DNA of 15,394 nucleotides, taken from contig CAIZKA010000452.1 of the NCBI GenBank assembly GCA_903933395.1, forward strand, positions 1 to 15,394, given 5' to 3'. The notes beneath the pieces are model-generated. The model was not told the DNA's origin. It saw only the letters and a list, made by a program, of their open reading frames with translations, and did no database searches. Every line of letters starts with the position of its first letter. Position 1 is the first letter of the stretch. Below, piece by piece: positions 13,503 to 15,394 of this stretch. Both the position numbers and the translations under genes were made by a program. This stretch comes from an uncultured beta proteobacterium. Lineage in GTDB: Bacteria; Pseudomonadota; Gammaproteobacteria; Burkholderiales; Rhodocyclaceae.

Positions 13503-13637
13503 ATGGCCAAGGGACAGATGCGCAGCAATCGAGAACAGAAAAAACCCAAGAAGGACAAGACCAAACCCGCCGCGCCGGCTTTGCCTTTTGGCGGCGCACA
13601 GGGCAAGTCGTCGATTCCGACGCCGGTCAAAAAGTAG
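13503..13637 (+). CDS. Short, highly basic protein (44 residues), conserved type, function unknown
   Basis: A 44-residue protein beginning MAKGQMRSNREQKKPKKDK. Lys and Arg dominate the first half. The second half is Ala/Pro-rich and ends TPVKK. There is no signal peptide, membrane segment or Cys motif, and the composition suggests a disordered protein. A strong AGGAGAT ribosome site lies just before the ATG. The frame is open upstream to 13413 but without a comparable ribosome site. The opening MAKGQ-RSNRE-KKPKK resembles short hypothetical proteins I associate with betaproteobacteria, which supports it being real. Nucleic-acid binding is possible from the charge alone. No function is assigned. 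Confidence 0.78.
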   Translation: MAKGQMRSNREQKKPKKDKTKPAAPALPFGGAQGKSSIPTPVKK

Positions 13638-13650
13638 CTCCGGGCCCGAC

Positions 13651-13669
13651 GAACGCCGTTGCGGCGTTC
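13651..13669 (+). terminator. Small hairpin after the short basic protein gene
   Basis: GAACGCC and GGCGTTC form a 7-bp perfect stem around the 5-base loop GTTGC, 13 bases after the stop of the 44-residue protein. The following bases (CTCCAGTTGTTC) are only partly T-rich, so termination is plausible but not strongly supported. Confidence 0.35.
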
Positions 13670-13741
13670 CTCCAGTTGTTCGGACCGGCATGCGCCAACG
13701 CCAATCTGTAGTCTAATGGCTCGCAATTTTTCCAAAGCACC

Positions 13742-14293
13742 ATGGCGCTCAAATCCACCATCTTCAAGCTCGAACTCCAGATCGCCGATCTGGAGCGCAA
13801 TTACTACCAGAACCATGCGCTGACGGTCGCCCGCCATCCGTCGGAAACCGATGAACGCATGATGGTCCGGGTGCTGGCATTCGTCATGTACGCCGATCCA
13901 GCCCTGATATTCGGCAAGGGCCTTTCCTCTGAAGACGAACCGGACTTGTGGCGCAAGGACCTTACCGGCGCCATCGAACTCTGGATCGAGGTCGGCCTGC
14001 CCGACGAAAAACGCCTCCGCCGTGCCTGCGGCCGGGCCCGGCAGGTCGCGGTGGTGACCTACGGCGGCCGTGTCGCGGACATGTGGTGGCAGCAGAACAA
14101 GACGGCCCTGCAACGACAGGACAATCTCACTGTCATCAACCTGGCAGCAGAGGAGTCGCGTGCGCTGGCGGCACTGGCGGAACGCGGCATGCAACTGCAA
14201 TGCACGCTGCAGGACGGCGAACTGTGGCTGATCGTCGACGGCGAGAACACGCGCATCACGCCGGAAATCAGGATGGCGCCGTCAGGCGGCTGA
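13742..14293 (+). CDS. yaeQ: YaeQ family protein
   Basis: A 183-residue protein aligning over its whole length with the YaeQ family (E. coli YaeQ about 181 residues). Diagnostic blocks are MALKSTIFKLELQIADLERNYY, LTVARHPSETDERMMVRVLAF (28-48), LSSEDEPDLW (61-70), IELWIEVGLPDE (77-88), VAVVTYGGRVADMWWQQN (102-119) and LQCTLQDGELWLI. YaeQ has a compact PD-(D/E)XK nuclease-like fold; its cellular role is not established. No ribosome site is obvious before the ATG. TCTAAT at 13712-13717 could be a -10 element, but no matching -35 was found. The 3' end overlaps the convergent deoxyribosyltransferase-like gene by 12 bp. Confidence 0.95.
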   Translation: MALKSTIFKLELQIADLERNYYQNHALTVARHPSETDERMMVRVLAFVMYADPALIFGKGLSSEDEPDLWRKDLTGAIELWIEVGLPDEKRLRRACGRARQVAVVTYGGRVADMWWQQNKTALQRQDNLTVINLAAEESRALAALAERGMQLQCTLQDGELWLIVDGENTRITPEIRMAPSGG

Positions 14294-14764
14294 CCTCCGC
14301 ATCAGCGCGTGCAAGGCCGCTTCCATCCCGCCTTGCTCCAACTGCACCGGTACTGCGAGCATCAGGTTCAAGGCCAGGCCGAAATCCTCGATGACATGGC
14401 CGGCGGCATCGCAATAACGCCCGTCGGCGCCCGGACCGGTCGCCCCAACGCGCTCACGCAGCGGCCGCAGGTCGTCGGCGTAGCCGATCACGGTCTTGCC
14501 CAGCGCCAGGGCATAGCCGATTTCGACGCAGGTCCCGGAATCCGGCTCATCGCCGCGAAACGGGTTGAGGTTGGCCAGCACCGCGTCGGCCGCCGCGATG
14601 CGCTCCAGGTTGCTGCGGTAAATGGCGGCGGCCGTCGCCGGAATGTCGTCGTCAAAGGGGAGCAGAGCCTCGTGCCCGGCCGTCCGGCACAACTCACGCA
14701 TCCGGTCGGCCCAATCCTTCGCATCGGGCCGGAACACGTCCGGCCCCGCAAGGTAGAGCCTCAT
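14282..14764 (-). CDS. Nucleoside 2-deoxyribosyltransferase family protein
   Basis: The 160 residues fit the nucleoside 2-deoxyribosyltransferase fold. MRLYLAGPDVF (1-11) is the family's N-terminal strand and glycine loop. LERIAAADAVLANLNPFRGDEPDSGTCVEIGYALALGK (53-90) contains DSGTxxE, where Glu81 is the expected catalytic nucleophile. A late Asn (near 133) is in the position of the substrate-binding segment. Such enzymes exchange or hydrolyse the base of 2'-deoxynucleosides, usually in salvage. Which substrate this one uses cannot be told. ATG at 14764 is chosen because it yields the conserved start; an open extension to 14821 has no support. The ankyrin gene lies 75 bases upstream on the same strand. 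Confidence 0.87.
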   Translation of the reverse strand: MRLYLAGPDVFRPDAKDWADRMRELCRTAGHEALLPFDDDIPATAAAIYRSNLERIAAADAVLANLNPFRGDEPDSGTCVEIGYALALGKTVIGYADDLRPLRERVGATGPGADGRYCDAAGHVIEDFGLALNLMLAVPVQLEQGGMEAALHALMRRSAA

Positions 14765-14839
14765 CTGCCTGCCATCGCGCCGGCCTTCATGCCATTTGCC
14801 ACCGCGACGGACGGCAGCCACGGCACACGCCCTGCCGCT

Positions 14840-15292
14840 TCAGAACTCCTCCTGGCCGAGCATGATCAACTCATAGATGGCCTTTGGCGTGCCCGGCAGT
14901 TGCGCGATGTGGATGGCGGTCATGCCGTCAAGCCGGGCAATGCCGATATCGGCACCGACCGCCAGCAGCAGTTCGACGGGGGGGGCATGGCCATGGAGGA
15001 TCGCCGTGATCAGCGGCGTGTTGCCGTCCTGGTCCTGGGCATCGACATCGCAACCGGCACTCACCAGTGTCGCCGCAATGCTTTCATGGCCGCCGGCCGC
15101 AGCGGCGTGCAGCGGACGTTCATTGTTCGGGCCGAGCACTTCGACATTGGTCCCGGCCTCGCACATCACCCGTACCGCGGCGACGCAGCCGAGCTTGGCG
15201 GCGACATAGAGCGGCGGACCGTCGCGCGCCAGCATCGCCTCGGTAAGGCTGATGTTCACCCAATCGGCGGGCGTCAGTTCGGGTGAGGGCAT
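14840..15292 (-). CDS. Ankyrin-repeat protein
   Basis: A 150-residue protein built mostly of ankyrin repeats. After about 25 lead residues come GPPLYVAAKLGCVAAVRVMCEAGTNVEV, ERPLHAAAAGGHESIAATLVSAGCDVDA, GNTPLITAILHGHAPPVELLLAVGADIGI and a final partial repeat GMTAIHIAQLPGTPKAIYELI. The layout is three full repeats of about 33 residues plus a degenerate fourth. There is no signal peptide or second domain. Ankyrin repeats mediate protein binding and the partner is unknown. It starts 3 bases after the upstream dienelactone-hydrolase-like gene (TGATCCATG), so the two are almost certainly co-transcribed. Confidence 0.9.
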   Translation of the reverse strand: MPSPELTPADWVNISLTEAMLARDGPPLYVAAKLGCVAAVRVMCEAGTNVEVLGPNNERPLHAAAAGGHESIAATLVSAGCDVDAQDQDGNTPLITAILHGHAPPVELLLAVGADIGIARLDGMTAIHIAQLPGTPKAIYELIMLGQEEF

Positions 15293-15295
15293 GGA

Positions 15296-15394
15296 TCAGA
15301 GCAGGTTTTTGCCGAGGAAGGTCATCATGCGTTCCCAGGCCAGGGTGGCGGCATTGGCGTCATAGACATCAGCACGCCGCTCATTGAAGAAAGC
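15296..15394 (-). CDS. Dienelactone hydrolase family protein, C-terminal 32 residues (runs off right edge)
   Basis: The visible end reads AFFNERRADVYDANAATLAW and then ERMMTFLGKNLL. This matches the C-terminus of dienelactone hydrolase (carboxymethylenebutenolidase) family alpha/beta hydrolases, where GHAFFN-RPEVYD-AAA-AWERTLAFF is typical. The catalytic His directly precedes AFFN and so is just outside the window. The substrate cannot be judged from this fragment. The stop lies 3 bases before the ankyrin gene. Confidence 0.8.
   Translation of the reverse strand, partial: AFFNERRADVYDANAATLAWERMMTFLGKNLL

Noticed and set aside
1..15394. CRISPR array, tRNA, rRNA, insertion sequence or prophage
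   Set aside because: No regularly spaced direct repeats, tRNA-like cloverleaf, rRNA segment, transposase or phage gene was recognised in either strand.

Overview
The window is GC-rich and most likely comes from a betaproteobacterium, perhaps of the Rhodocyclales. The pointers are a YaeQ-family gene, a very short Lys-rich 'MAKGQMRSNRE' protein of a type I associate with that class, GC-rich inverted palindromic repeats, and a sigma-54-type hydrogenase promoter. The taxonomic call is an inference, because no rRNA or marker gene is present.

Positions 1-11040, all on the minus strand, form one tightly packed [NiFe]-hydrogenase operon of 14 genes, read right to left. First come the structural genes in HybOABC (E. 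coli Hyd-2-like) order: small subunit with Tat signal and C-terminal anchor, a Tat-targeted protein with four [4Fe-4S] clusters, an NrfD-like membrane quinone module, and the large subunit. Next are the enzyme-specific maturation genes: endopeptidase HybD, a HypC paralogue, and chaperone HybE. Then comes an unexpected bacteriohemerythrin with all seven di-iron ligands. The general maturation set follows: hypA, hypB, hypF, hypC, hypD, hypE. HypE runs off the left edge. HypF is only the C-terminal Kae1-like half of the usual protein. Most junctions overlap or are a few bases apart. A -24/-12 (sigma-54) promoter lies directly upstream of the small-subunit gene, and a GC hairpin sits between the large subunit and the endopeptidase gene.

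Positions 11215-13098 (minus) hold a chromate-resistance pair: chrA (two-domain transporter), then a protein matching only the C-terminal part of ChrB. An inverted pair of 28-bp palindromic elements (REPIN-like) lies between them. The 404-bp gap upstream of chrA (13099-13502) contains several hairpins and separates chrA from the divergent plus-strand genes.

Positions 13503-14293 (plus) hold a 44-residue basic protein and yaeQ. Positions 14282-15394 (minus) hold the end of a dienelactone-hydrolase-like gene, an ankyrin-repeat protein and a nucleoside 2-deoxyribosyltransferase-like protein. The last of these overlaps yaeQ tail to tail by 12 bp.

Read together, the main locus would make a periplasm-facing, membrane-anchored H2-uptake enzyme feeding the quinone pool. 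Its small subunit has the ordinary, oxygen-sensitive type of proximal cluster site. An O2-binding hemerythrin encoded just before the maturation genes is therefore the most interesting feature here.
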